Below are positions 1 to 10,497 of a stretch of DNA of 64,000 bases, in pieces. Source of the DNA: Beverwykella pulmonaria (lineage: Eukaryota > Ascomycota > Dothideomycetes > Pleosporales > Melanommataceae); NCBI GenBank assembly GCA_001599595.1, contig BCHH01000003.1, positions 3,453,151 through 3,517,150 of the forward strand. Reading direction: 5' to 3'. The notes under the pieces are model-generated. The model ran no database searches. It had not been told where the DNA came from and worked only from the letters and a program-made list of their open reading frames with translations. The first letter of the stretch is position 1, and each line of letters begins with the position of its first letter. The translations under genes and the position numbers were made by a program.

Positions 1-3000
1 TGTTGTCTGGAGTTTCCACTCTTTGGGATGCTCTAGAGGCGATGGCGAGGGATCTGCGTAGTGGATGCATCTACATTGTCATCTGCGGTCTTGAACAGCT
101 CTCCAAAACCTCTTTGGCCGATTTTCTTCAGCGCATAAACTTAGATTCCACACATGACAAGGATCCTGAAGTTCTACCAATCAAATGGACTTTCGTGTCT
201 AAAAGCGGCCGACACGATATCGAAAAGGCGCTGAGACCAAAATCACTTGAAATTAGTGTAAGCGATGCCTGGCGAGCTCATATATCTACATTGGTAGATG
301 AGCTTGGCTTATCAGCTCCCTTGGTATACTTTGTTAAGCAACACATATATTCTCGCGCCGAAGAGAACATCATCTATGTGGCTCTGATCCTCCAGGAACT
401 CAGGAATGCACAGGCATGCGGAAGAGCCACATATTCTGAGGTCTGCGCACTGCTGAAGTCATTTCCAGACGGCATCGCTGATATGTTCGAAAATATCCGC
501 CAGCGAGTACTTGACCCAAAGGCAGAGGGCATTATTCATGTTAAAGAGATTTTACGCTGCATGATTCTAGCGCAGCGCGCTCCAACAATACCCGAACTCG
601 CTATTATAGCTGGTCTTTCTGAGGAAGACAGAAACAACCTCGATAACGTTAAGGTGTACATTGTTCAGTGTGGCGCTTTTGTAACTTTGAGCGGCAATGA
701 GCGAGATGGACAACCCACTGTAGAATGGATCGACATATCGGCTCAGGCGCATCTAGAGAAATACGCCAAAGAAGATCTGGAGCTGGGCCTCAACGATGTG
801 TGGCATGGCATCATAGCGCTACGGTGTCTCGACTACATTTATGTCGTCAGCGAGCAGTATGAGAGAGATGAGGCCATAGAGGATGTTAAAAAAGAGACAG
901 GAAACAAGAACGAAGGCGATCATCAAACTCAGTCACTATTGGAAGATTTTCCCACCGATGCACAAGACAAAACAATTACTAAGCGCACGGGACTGATCAA
1001 AGCTGGTACTCATACTAATTATTTTGACAATGAAAATGTCTTGTTGTACCCAATCCAGTACTGGATTGAGCATGCCAAACTGGCACCGGTAGATGTCATC
1101 GAAGAATTCCGTACTAGTAATCTATTCTGGAACGATGAGTCACGTGCTCGGCAAGATTGGTGGAAGGTCAATGAAAGCATCCACTACTTTAATGGTCAGA
1201 CGGATGTTTCTGCACTGCACGTGGCTGCTATTGCAAGATTTCCAGCATTCATGGACCATCTCCTACAACATGGCTGGACCACTGCTATCCATATGGACGA
1301 TTCTCTCGGTTATCAACCGCTCTTTTATGCATGCGCATTAGGTGAATACCGAATTGTCCAGGAGTTACTCGAAGCAGGTGCAGACGTCAATTTTTCCAGT
1401 GAGAATAACATGACGGCTCTCATGGTAGCGGCCGATTGTGGCCATAGAGATATCGTGGAAGTGCTCCTTGACCAAGGTGCTAACATCAATGCGACGTCTG
1501 AAACCTGGGGAACTGGACTGTACTGCGCGGTCAACAACAGCCATATTGAAATTGTTAAATTACTCCTTCATCGTGGAGCGAGTGTTAATGTCATTGGAGG
1601 ACCAGGTCGCAGACCACTTAACATCGCTGCATATAATGGGTCGGTAGAGCTTGTTCAAATCTTGATTGACCATGGTGCGGACATAGACCCTGACGAGGAG
1701 TATTGGTATGGTAGTGCTCTGGGAGGCGCTGCTAGGTAAATTTCTTCGTATTTTAAGGGACATGGAGCCCAAACTGACATGCTCATAGACGTGGCCATGT
1801 AGAGGTTGCTGGACTTCTGCTCTCGAAGGGTTGGAGGTTGACCAAGCCTATAAAGACCTATGGATCTTTCCTGGCCGTAAGTAAAGTGGTTTATGGAGCC
1901 TCTACAAGACTAGCTAATCATACAACATAGGCAGCAGCTATGTACGGGCACCTCGATGTAGTGGGCCTACTCGTTAGGAATGAAAGCCGTATTACAGCCC
2001 TCGAGCAAGCCCTTAGTGCGGCGGCACGGCAAGGAAAAGCGGCCGTAGTCAAGACAATCTTAGATCATTCTCCGACTTTGCAACACCTGAAAGGATTCGC
2101 TTTAGCGGCCCTCTATGGGCGCAATGAAGTGCTTGAGCTCATATTCTCGAGAGGAATACCGCAAGACAATCTAGATGAGGCGCTTTACAAGTCCTGTGAG
2201 AACGAACATGAAGAGACGGTCAGATTGCTTTTGAAATTAGGCGCCAACTCGAATGCTGAAGGAGCTGAGTGAGCGGCTCTGCTTCCCTTCTAATAAAGAT
2301 TACTGACAAAATACCAGATATGGTTGCGCACTGATTGCCTCGGCGTAAGTTCCTAGTTTTTCTCGGTTTTAGCCTAGTCATTTGAGCTAATACGAATAAA
2401 GGTACAACGGTACTAAAGGCATTCTTCACGCCCTCCTCGAAAAAGGAGCAGATGTGAATAAGCGTAGCAGTAATTATGGAACGGCTTTGCAGGTAAGCAC
2501 ATATCCACTGATTGATCCTAGTGTAGTCTAATTCTCCCAGGCCGCCGCGTTATACGGTGATGCAGACAATGTCAAGTTGCTCCTTGAACGGGGCGCTCAA
2601 GTTAACACTGAACCTATTGGCATCTATGGCAATGCTCTCCAGGCTGCCTGCTATACTGGCGATGTTGAAACCATCCGCGTTCTTCTCAAACATGGCGCAG
2701 ATATAAATGCGCGTGGAGGAAAATACACGTATGCCATAATTGCAGCCGGTATGCCCATGGCTCCAAATGTTTCCCCAAGCTTTATATCTCTAACATAGCA
2801 TTCAGTGAGTGAATCAGATAGTGAAGCATTGGATGTCCTCCTCAAGCACAATGCCGACGTCAATGTCACCGGAGGCAAAGCCGATGCACCCATTATTGTC
2901 ATGGCTGGAGAAACGCTTTTGAAAGAGGACATGGAGAAAATTTTAGACCATGGTGCTGACATCAACGCTGTATGTAGCTACGGGGCTACAGCTCTGCAAG

Positions 3001-4497
3001 GAGCTTGTGATGCCGGAGATACTGAAGGCGTCAAGTTCCTTCTCTCGCGCGGCGCAAACGTGCACACATCAAGCATGAAGTATGGTACAGCATTACACGC
3101 AGCTGCTGCCATAGGCGACTGTGAAAGTTGCCAAGTTCTCTTAGATGCAGGAGCAGATGTCAGTGCAGTTGGCGGCCCTTATGGCACTACCATCATAGCC
3201 GCAGCGCTCTCTGGTGATATCGACACTGTTCGAACACTTCTCAGTGCAGGCGCAGATGCATCAGGCTTCGAGCTAGTAGCAGGTGAATACGGCACACCTC
3301 TTCAAGCGTCTTGTTATGCTGGACACGGCGATATTGTGAAGTATCTCCTTGATAACGATGCGAATCCCAATCTTGGAGGGGGCTATCACGCTTACGCTAT
3401 ACTTGCTGCTGCATCTAAGCCAGGAAATGGAGAGGTGGTGAAAATGCTCCTGGATTATGGGGCAGTTGCTTCGGCGGAAGGTGGATTGCTCGGCGGAGCC
3501 GTCCAGGCGGCTGCTTATGGAAATAATCGTTATGTGCTCGAACTTCTGATTGATCGTGGGGCTGATGTTCATGCGAAAGGTGGAAAATATGGAAGTGCTT
3601 TACAAGCAGCGTAAGTTCAGTTTTTCTATATGATAGAAGAGATACTAATCTTTGATAGTTGCATTTCCGCGGATATGGAGTTAATCAACATTCTACTCAC
3701 CCATGGTGTTGATGTCAACTGCAAGGGTGGCAAGTACGGAACAGCTTTGCAGGTAAGGGTCCATTGAATAGGTTTGATGGGCGAATATCTAACCTTCAAT
3801 AGGCTGCGGCTTCTCAAGGTCGATTGGAGCTTGTCAACAAACTCTTCGATCTCGGAGCACACTTCCGATACAGCGGCGGTAAATATAAGAGTGCTATCGC
3901 GTAAGTCTAGAAAACTTGTAATCTCAAACAGGTGCTGATACGAACGCTAGTGCGGCTGCTGTAAGAGGGCACATAGACGTTCTTGAGAGCTTCTTAAAAA
4001 TGGGGCCACCAGAACAAATGCTTGACGAGGCACTCGTCATGGCCTGTGCTTACCGTCAAGCGGCAAGTGTGGAGGCATTGCTAAAGTGTGATGCTAATGT
4101 CTATACTAGTCATCCTATTCTCGGCCGTCCAATAGACGCTTTACGAGCTGAGCAAGTGGACGCCTCTGATTCAGATGACGAACTCTGCAAAAAACCCATC
4201 GAAGAAGATGATGAAGAAAATGAGGACGAACAGTCGCACGATGACGACGTTGACTCTGTAGCTAGCGAATCGGAGCAAGACAGTGTCACTGATCTCCACT
4301 TTGAGGATGAGGTTGCCGCGGATGTAAAGATCCAGAAACTGCTAGATGAAGCTATAGCTCGACGGGGGTCACAGGATCTCACGGCTAGACCTCCACAGGT
4401 GCCATCACTAGAGCAAGGCCCAAGTCTGAATCCCAGCCCTGCCGGAAGATACCGGCAGCAACATAGAAAGCCCGTGCCCAGACCACAACCGGAATAG
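1..4497 (+). CDS. NACHT-ankyrin (NLR/STAND-type) protein, 5' end cut by window
   Basis: Partial gene with an open reading frame at the left edge. Exons by splice signals: 3-1735, 1789-1876, 1931-2268, 2318-2344, 2402-2492, 2541-2748, 2806-3610, 3659-3752, 3803-3900, 3951-4497; 1342 visible residues. The first ~280 residues look like the C-terminal half of a fungal NACHT ATPase: a Walker-B-like strand reading IVICGLEQL, then an IKWTF strand and a winged-helix region. About two dozen ankyrin repeats follow from residue ~400 to ~1240 (LLLERGAQVN, GGKYGTALQAA types), then a highly acidic segment and a basic Pro/Arg tail. Walker A and any N-terminal effector domain lie outside the window. Fungal NLRs of this build act in non-self recognition and heterokaryon incompatibility (family knowledge; no function is shown here). 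The Walker B acidic residues look replaced. The 27-nt microexon at 2318-2344 is required to keep the repeat in frame. Family call is sure; exact exon edges are likely. Confidence 0.88.
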
Positions 4498-5067
4498 ATT
4501 CAAACAACGCCGCCGCTATAGCGAAGTATTCGATCCTAGATACTTAATACCTGCTATAAAAATATGTACGTTTCTCTCACAATTTCTCTCTTCTTCCATC
4601 CACTCATTTCAGTAGTATAATTGTATAGGTGACGGCATAGAAGTGGGAGTAGAAGGAGAAGTGAAGAAAATGAATTATGGGGCGAAAGAGTACATATTTG
4701 CGGAAAACTTCTACTTTCGTGGTGAATTTTATAAAAGTTAGTGGGCTAGTATTGTAAAAATAACTTGTCGTAAGCGCTTTTTGTAAGATTACTCTACTTT
4801 GTATAAGAAAGGTATTTTGTTGTTTCTTGGATTCGTATGAGTTTTGACCTTTTTGTCTAGCTGAGCGCCTGTCGGGAACTCTCGTTCGGGTAATGCGGGG
4901 AGCTTTTCTGGCTTACATAACAGGCCAGCTTATATCACTGCAGATTAGCGGCTGAAAAACTGTAAACCTTAACATAATTCTTCGACACTCTCTGCAAGGA
5001 TGAACGCCTGCTACTGACGTCCATTCATAGCAAAGTGTTGACGGAAAGACTTCTAATTACGCTAGCG
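4498..5067. other. intergenic spacer between NLR and kinase-RhoGAP genes
   Basis: AT-richer spacer holding the 3' end of the NLR gene and the promoter of the next gene on the same strand. I see no open frame or structured element of note. Confidence 0.6.
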
Positions 5068-7832
5068 ATGGACCCTGACCAGACGAGCGGTACTACACCC
5101 AGCGATCTCCACCAATCTATGCTCGCATGGTTCCCGACGACAGATGGGACGGCTTTGGCCACGCGCAAACCCTTCAGCGAAATAGACTTAAGAGGAATAT
5201 CAGATGTACTGCGCCGGGTCGGGCAAGATTCATGGAGCCGCATACCAAGAATCTACGCTACTCTACGCACCATCAATCAGCTGCACGTTATTGATGACTT
5301 TGTAATGCAGGGGATAAGTGACGTGTGGTTCCCTTTCAATCACAAAACGTTACCTGAAGCACTTAAAAACCAATCAGCGAGACATAGCTTTTTAGAAGCC
5401 CAGGTTTTAGTGCTCAGCAAGGCTCTTGATCTAGAGAAAGAGGATGGGAAGCATCGACACTTTTCTAGCGTCAACGACATTCCATTCCGGAAGGTTGCTG
5501 AGCTAGGTAAAGGCGGTTTCGGCTATGTTGACAGAGTGATCAGTACTGTCAGCCATAAAGAGTACGCCAGAAAACTTATTCCACGAGGACGGACGTTTCG
5601 CAAAGACCGCGACGTGCTGAGGGACTTTGAAAAAGAGCTTGCGACATTAAAGAAACTGTCGCATCTGCACATTGTTGAGTTTGTAGGGAGTTATACGGAT
5701 CCGAGGTTAGTGGGGAACTGAGATTGCAATACATCTTCAGTCATTATCTAATGAAATTCAGGTATGTCGGGATCATCATGTCACCAGTCGCAGACTGTAA
5801 CCTAAAGGAATTTCTTGCACGTGATCCTTTACCAGCCGAAGAACTCTCAATTCTTTGTACTTTCTTCGGTTGTCTCACAGCTGCACTAGACTGCCTACAC
5901 AAAAATCGTATCAGACACAAAGACGTCAAGCCACATGTAGGTAATCCAAGCTTAAGCTAGTAATGTATTAATCATGATCTAGAATGTACTTGTTAAAGCA
6001 CACCAGGTCTACCTTACAGATTTTGGTATCAGTCGCGATTGGTCTGGTTTAGACCATAGCACAACGACTGGGCCTGCTACAAAGACACCACGCTATGCCG
6101 CCCCCGAGGTTGCTGCAAGTGAACCGAGGAATTCTTCCGCTGACATATGGTCCCTAGGGTGTGTGTTTTTAGAGATGTGGACTGTTCTTTGTGGAGAATC
6201 AATCCCAAATCTCGAATCTTACATGGTATCGAACGGATCTCACTCTGGCTGCTATTATCAGAATCCAGTTTCTATTTCTTCCTGGTGTGACATGCTATGT
6301 CATAAAATAGGGACCAAGGATGTGAATCGACCGTACTTCTGGATTAGCCTCATGCTTAAAGAGGAGGCTGGAGATCGCTGCAGTTCGCAGAGCTTATTCG
6401 ATTATATTCAAGAGGCCAACACGGATCCTGATGTTCAATTTGCATTTACTGGACTCTGTTGCATGGAAGAGGAGGACACGGCAGAAAGCGTTCGGTCGTC
6501 TATCTTCGAATACAACTTTACTCATGCTGTTGATTTATCCAGCACCAAGCCCGCAATGCAAGTTGAGTTGGCGGTATCGAGTTCCACTGTGAAGCAACCT
6601 TCTACTCTGTCAGCTCCTATAGAAGCACCAGCAAAAGGAAATGCAACAACACAGCAGCCGCAACTAAGTTTAGCGCCCTCGCCCCAGTTTCCTCAGTCTC
6701 CTCTCGCGCCGAAGTCCGTTCGACAACCGAGTCCACAAAACAATGGTATTGGTGATTCACAGCATTACCAACACCAACAACCTTATCAACATCAGCCACT
6801 ATACCATCCCGCGATTTCGCTAAATGCACCCGATGCCCGAAATCCGCATCCTCAGTTGGAGTCTTCACATGTGTCAACACAGCCCCCACCAAGCACTGAC
6901 AGCTTGGAGAAGCTTAGGGCCGCCGGAAAGGATCTCATCGCACTTCCTTATCGTGACCTCAACAAAGCTGACAGAGTCATGCTTCAAAGCAGTATCAATG
7001 CCAACAACAACGGGAACAACATCAATCTCTCTCTCCCTGTCAAGCCTATATTTGGAGTTACTTTAGACGATTTATACGACAGGGATGGCATCTTAGTTCC
7101 AATTGTTGTGCGCTATTGCATTCACGCTGTCGATTTATTCGGATTAGATATAGCGGGCATATATCGTCTTCCCGGAACACCCTCTCATACCAAGCAACTA
7201 AGAGCTCTTTTTGAAAGCGGTACGCCAGACTTATTTATGATAGGACTCTAACATTCTTAAGAAACGCCGCTAACGTTTAGTGACAGGCGCCGACCAGATT
7301 GACTGGCAGAACCCTGCAGCATTCGGATATGACATCAATAGTGTTGCAGAGCTTTTAAAACAGTTCTTCTACGAATTGCCAGCTCCACTTATACCGAAAG
7401 AACGTACGTGAGACCACAAGACGAGCAATTCTCTTGGCTTTTTGCATTCACTAACTTATGCCACAGTGCATATGAAGTTTATTGAAGCAGCGCAAATTGA
7501 CAATGATGTCCTCCGACGAGACTCCATGCATGAAGTTATCAACAACCTGCCCGACACAAATTACGAAACACTCCGGGCACTCATTCTCCACTTTCGCCGC
7601 ATGCAGGAGTCTTCCAATATAAATGGCATGAGCTCTTCAAACTTAAGCATCTATTGGTCGTAAGTTAATTCATTTGACAATGCATTAGCCATAGCTTATG
7701 TACTATAGACTACCACTAATGGGACTGCTCAAAGTTGATAGCATAGTAGACGCCAGATTGAGAGCTCGAATAATTTTTACAATTATAGATAATGCATTCA
7801 GTATGTTTGAAGTAGAATCAGGTTCCCCTTAG
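5068..7832 (+). CDS. protein kinase - RhoGAP fusion protein
   Basis: Six exons: 5068-5705, 5762-5936, 5983-7219, 7287-7403, 7467-7659, 7709-7832; 827 aa. The first in-frame ATG is 5068. Residues ~1-140 are the N-terminal region typical of a fungal kinase family. The kinase domain follows: glycine loop LGKGGFGYV (~145-153), lysine in YARKL (~168), catalytic loop HKDVKPHNVLV (~264; Lys replaces the Arg of HRD, as is usual in this family), DFG (~283), APE (~311) and DIWSLG. It looks active. A Gln/Pro/Ser-rich linker (~430-590) runs into a RhoGAP domain (~628-815) resembling Rgd1, with the Arg finger in AGIYRLPG retained. Kinase end, linker and RhoGAP start share the uninterrupted 1237-bp exon 5983-7219, so the join is not a splicing guess. 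Related fungal kinases more often carry other C-termini such as ankyrins. RhoGAP changes: LKQFFYELPAPL has Tyr where Arg is usual, and the WGPTLMG motif reads WSLPLMG. Its substrate GTPase is unknown. Confidence 0.85.
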
Positions 7833-8707
7833 TCTACGTCCCGGCATCGACTAGACCAGAAATCATCCCGGAGAAATACAGAGATCCAGCAACAGTGGAG
7901 AATGCGAGGCGTGCGTATACTTGCACGCGAGAGTCTAGCTCGAGGAAAGCGGGACACGGACACAGATGGAATTCCAGATGGAGAACAATAGGATGAAGTT
8001 TGCATTAGGAATTATCACTCAACTACAGCATCGCTGTAACAAGGTGAAGTTTGACCCTAGACGAGCCGAGAGATCAAGTCAAAGGGTTTCCATTTTCTGT
8101 AAGTCCTTGGAGCAAAAGCAACAATTGAATGTGAGCTCTGGGCATCTAACCCGTTTGTAGACTCATCTGAAAAGAGAGGAAATTACGAATAGGTAGTCTC
8201 CGTCCAGGAGATGAATCCACTTCGAACACATTCACAGTTTTTTAGGCTGTGTGTGATGTGCATGTTTTTGATACAGAGGGTATCTTAAATATGTGCTTGC
8301 CACTTTCTTTATATTCTGCTAACATATATTGCAACCAATGTCTTAACTACTCGCTTCACTCCACCATTTTGCGAGACTCCTTAGTAATCTACATCTATGC
8401 TTGAGTGCAAAATGGTTCCTCGACGGTCTGCGCAACCTGGCACAGTGTGAAACTTTTGTACGTAACCATGTCAGCTCAAGTATAACGCACAAATACTAGA
8501 GCAAATATCGAAGGTTTCAACTCACCTAGAAGGGTTCGGATTGTGATTATAGTCTGCCGTCGGTGCAGTCTCGCGACACGTCTCAATGCTAAGGTGTTAT
8601 GCAACAATGCTGCTGTTAATGACTTCTACAAGAAAAGTCTAAACAAAACCCTCCCAATTAATGTACAAACAGAAGGGGAGGGAAGAAGCAACAAGGGTGG
8701 AGTGTAC
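7833..8707. other. gene-free stretch, possibly decayed
   Basis: Short open frames only (for example 7966-8160 and 8543-8728), none resembling a protein I know. The last ~40 bases before 8708 are purine-rich, as is usual just upstream of a 3' LTR. I can support no gene here. Confidence 0.5.
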
Positions 8708-9019
8708 TGTCACGGAGTGACACTGTGAAGGGTACTGTATCCCACAGTACCCTTTATACAATAAGCCTGACAAGTACTGTACTCTATGACACAGTACCCT
8801 ACGAACGACGAGCTCAGTAACTAACCAGCCTAAATTAGAATATACAACTGAGCCCTAATCGGGCTCAGCCTACGCACGAACCAGACCCCTGACGCACAAA
8901 CCATGCCGAGTACTTATTCAATGCGAATGACCGCTGGTTAAGCTCTTTACACAACGTCTTGTATGTTAATATATCGCACCTGAGATTGTATTCGTAGCCT
9001 CCGATAGCCTCTCGTGACA
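8708..9019. mobile_element. candidate solo LTR or LTR fragment
   Basis: About 312 bp that begins TGTCACGGAG and ends TCTCGTGACA: the 5'-TG...CA-3' ends expected of a retrotransposon LTR, with matching terminal inverted repeats (TGTCAC/GTGACA exact). Inside are an 11-bp-arm hairpin (AAGGGTACTGT at 8728-8738, ACAGTACCCTT at 8744-8754) and a further ACAGTACCCT copy at 8791-8800. A purine-rich tract precedes it. I saw no flanking 5-bp target duplication and no second copy in the window, so it could be a degraded 3' LTR or a chance match. Confidence 0.45.
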
Positions 9020-9227
9020 GGGGCCGTGGAACGCGCACTATAACACCCGCTAAAACCAACATTGCAGGCACATGCTAGATGTAGAAGCCACTTCCACGTT
9101 CAAAACTCAACCTCCAAGGCGCGTGCTATTCGTACCACGACTTCATCAATTTTGTCCCTTATGAGAAAATATTAGAGTTGAGAGCATCATGCTCGAATAC
9201 CAGATCTTGAGAGTCTACAGTGTCTTC

Positions 9228-10091
9228 CTATCCTAACCAAAACTTATCCTGTATAACCCTCAAATTCTGCTCGCTGAACTCCTTGACCCCACTCTCCACA
9301 ACCCTCGTCCTCGTCCTACTCGTTATCTCTCTTTCCCCAGTCCTCAAATTGACACCTTCGTGCTCATATTGCTCCCTCTTAACCAGACACCCTTCGATCG
9401 CCCATTTGGGAACACTGTTCTCGAAAGTCACGCCCGTTTTCCCCTCAATCATCTCTTTCAGCTCGTCCGTAGTCTTTTTATGCATCTCTTGCTGCTCAAA
9501 CAACGTCCTCGCAAACGCACTAACAGCGTTCCGCACAGCGTCGCCTCTGCACCTCCAGATGAGGCAATTTAGCGCCTCGGCAGGCGAGGGCACGGCAAAG
9601 AAGCGCGCGTCAAAATGTGCATACCCTAGTGCCTCGTATGCGGATTCTTTGACCTTTGGTTCTGGACTGGCTGAAAGTAAAGCGGCCAAATGCCACCCAA
9701 ACCTCACAGAGCAGTAACTTGCAGCCAAGCTCCCAAGTTTCTGCACCCGCTCATTGAAACACTGGACTCCCTCTGGAAATACAAGCGTGATTTCATCAGA
9801 CTGCGTGTACGCGACGCTAGCCCTCGGAAAGTAGCGCAGCAGATCCGTGCACGTTGCGGTCATGGCATCGTGAATCCTTTCATCAAATGGCTTCGCGAAG
9901 TGTGCTGTGAACCGCGAAAAGTTGTGACCGTCGAGACGGAGGAGGATGGGAGTGTGTGTTGGGAGAGTGAAGTCGAAAGTCGTTTCGTAGGATTTCATGC
10001 GGGCGGCCAGGGAAGCGGATCCCGATGGCTTATCGACGGCGGTGACAACGGCATTGAGAGGTGGACCGGGGAATTTGAGAGAAGAGGCCAT
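9228..10091 (-). CDS. Thg1-like 3'-5' nucleotidyltransferase
   Basis: Single-exon gene, 287 aa. The family adds nucleotides in the 3'-5' direction to tRNA ends; canonical Thg1 adds G-1 to tRNA-His. Visible motifs: metal-binding RLDGHNF (Asp54), the KPFDER segment, and the palm motif TQSDE (Asp99, Glu100). The second half lacks the canonical eukaryotic HINNLYNT-type motif; the corresponding stretch reads LNCLIWRCRGDAVRN, closer to bacterial and archaeal-type Thg1-like proteins (TLPs). It may therefore be a repair-type TLP or a divergent paralogue and not the essential Thg1. Length is normal for the family. The start at 10091 gives the conserved region ~45 residues of leader. A TCACGTGA palindrome lies ~75 bp upstream of the start. 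Confidence 0.85.
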   Translation of the reverse strand: MASSLKFPGPPLNAVVTAVDKPSGSASLAARMKSYETTFDFTLPTHTPILLRLDGHNFSRFTAHFAKPFDERIHDAMTATCTDLLRYFPRASVAYTQSDEITLVFPEGVQCFNERVQKLGSLAASYCSVRFGWHLAALLSASPEPKVKESAYEALGYAHFDARFFAVPSPAEALNCLIWRCRGDAVRNAVSAFARTLFEQQEMHKKTTDELKEMIEGKTGVTFENSVPKWAIEGCLVKREQYEHEGVNLRTGEREITSRTRTRVVESGVKEFSEQNLRVIQDKFWLG

Positions 10092-10165
10092 TTCTACTGC
10101 TTGAAGGGATTGGAGATTAAAAGCATTGCTCTTATACTGGGTGGGGCTTTGCGGTGTTGAGTCAC

Positions 10166-10175
10166 ATCACGTGAT
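10166..10175. promoter_or_regulatory. palindromic ATCACGTGAT (E-box-like) site
   Basis: A perfect 10-bp palindrome containing CACGTG, ~75 bp upstream of the Thg1-like start. The TCACGTGA core matches the known Cbf1-type bHLH site; its use here is inferred. The same 8-mer occurs at 61478-61485. Confidence 0.4.
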
Positions 10176-10497
10176 CACGTCAACCACCGCTTCTATGGGC
10201 CAAAACTAAGTGACTTGACAGAATCTTTCCACTTTCCCAACCTACCAATTTCAACGTGGGCGATCTGAGTTTGCGCAAGGCTAGATATTTGACTGGCCAC
10301 TAGGAACAGCGCCGTCATGTTCACAAGCTCTAGACGACTCCAGCACCCTTCAACATCCTGCATCGCCGGATGGATCTAAAGCATGGATGAACTATATCCT
10401 CGAATGCATTTCCAATGCCACGTGCCGTTGTATAGCCTTGTACAAAGGAACACACATCCCTATATCCTTTCTAAGTTCCAAGCACACAGTCCTATCT

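Noticed and set aside
2749..2798. Earlier acceptor (CATAG at ~2798) for NLR intron 6
   Set aside because: Leads to a TGA a few codons later; the acceptor TTCAG at 2805 keeps the ankyrin frame.
7801..7832. Possible extra 32-bp intron (GTATGT...TTAG) at the end of the kinase-RhoGAP gene
   Set aside because: Too short for a spliceosomal intron here, and the RhoGAP domain is already complete at this point.
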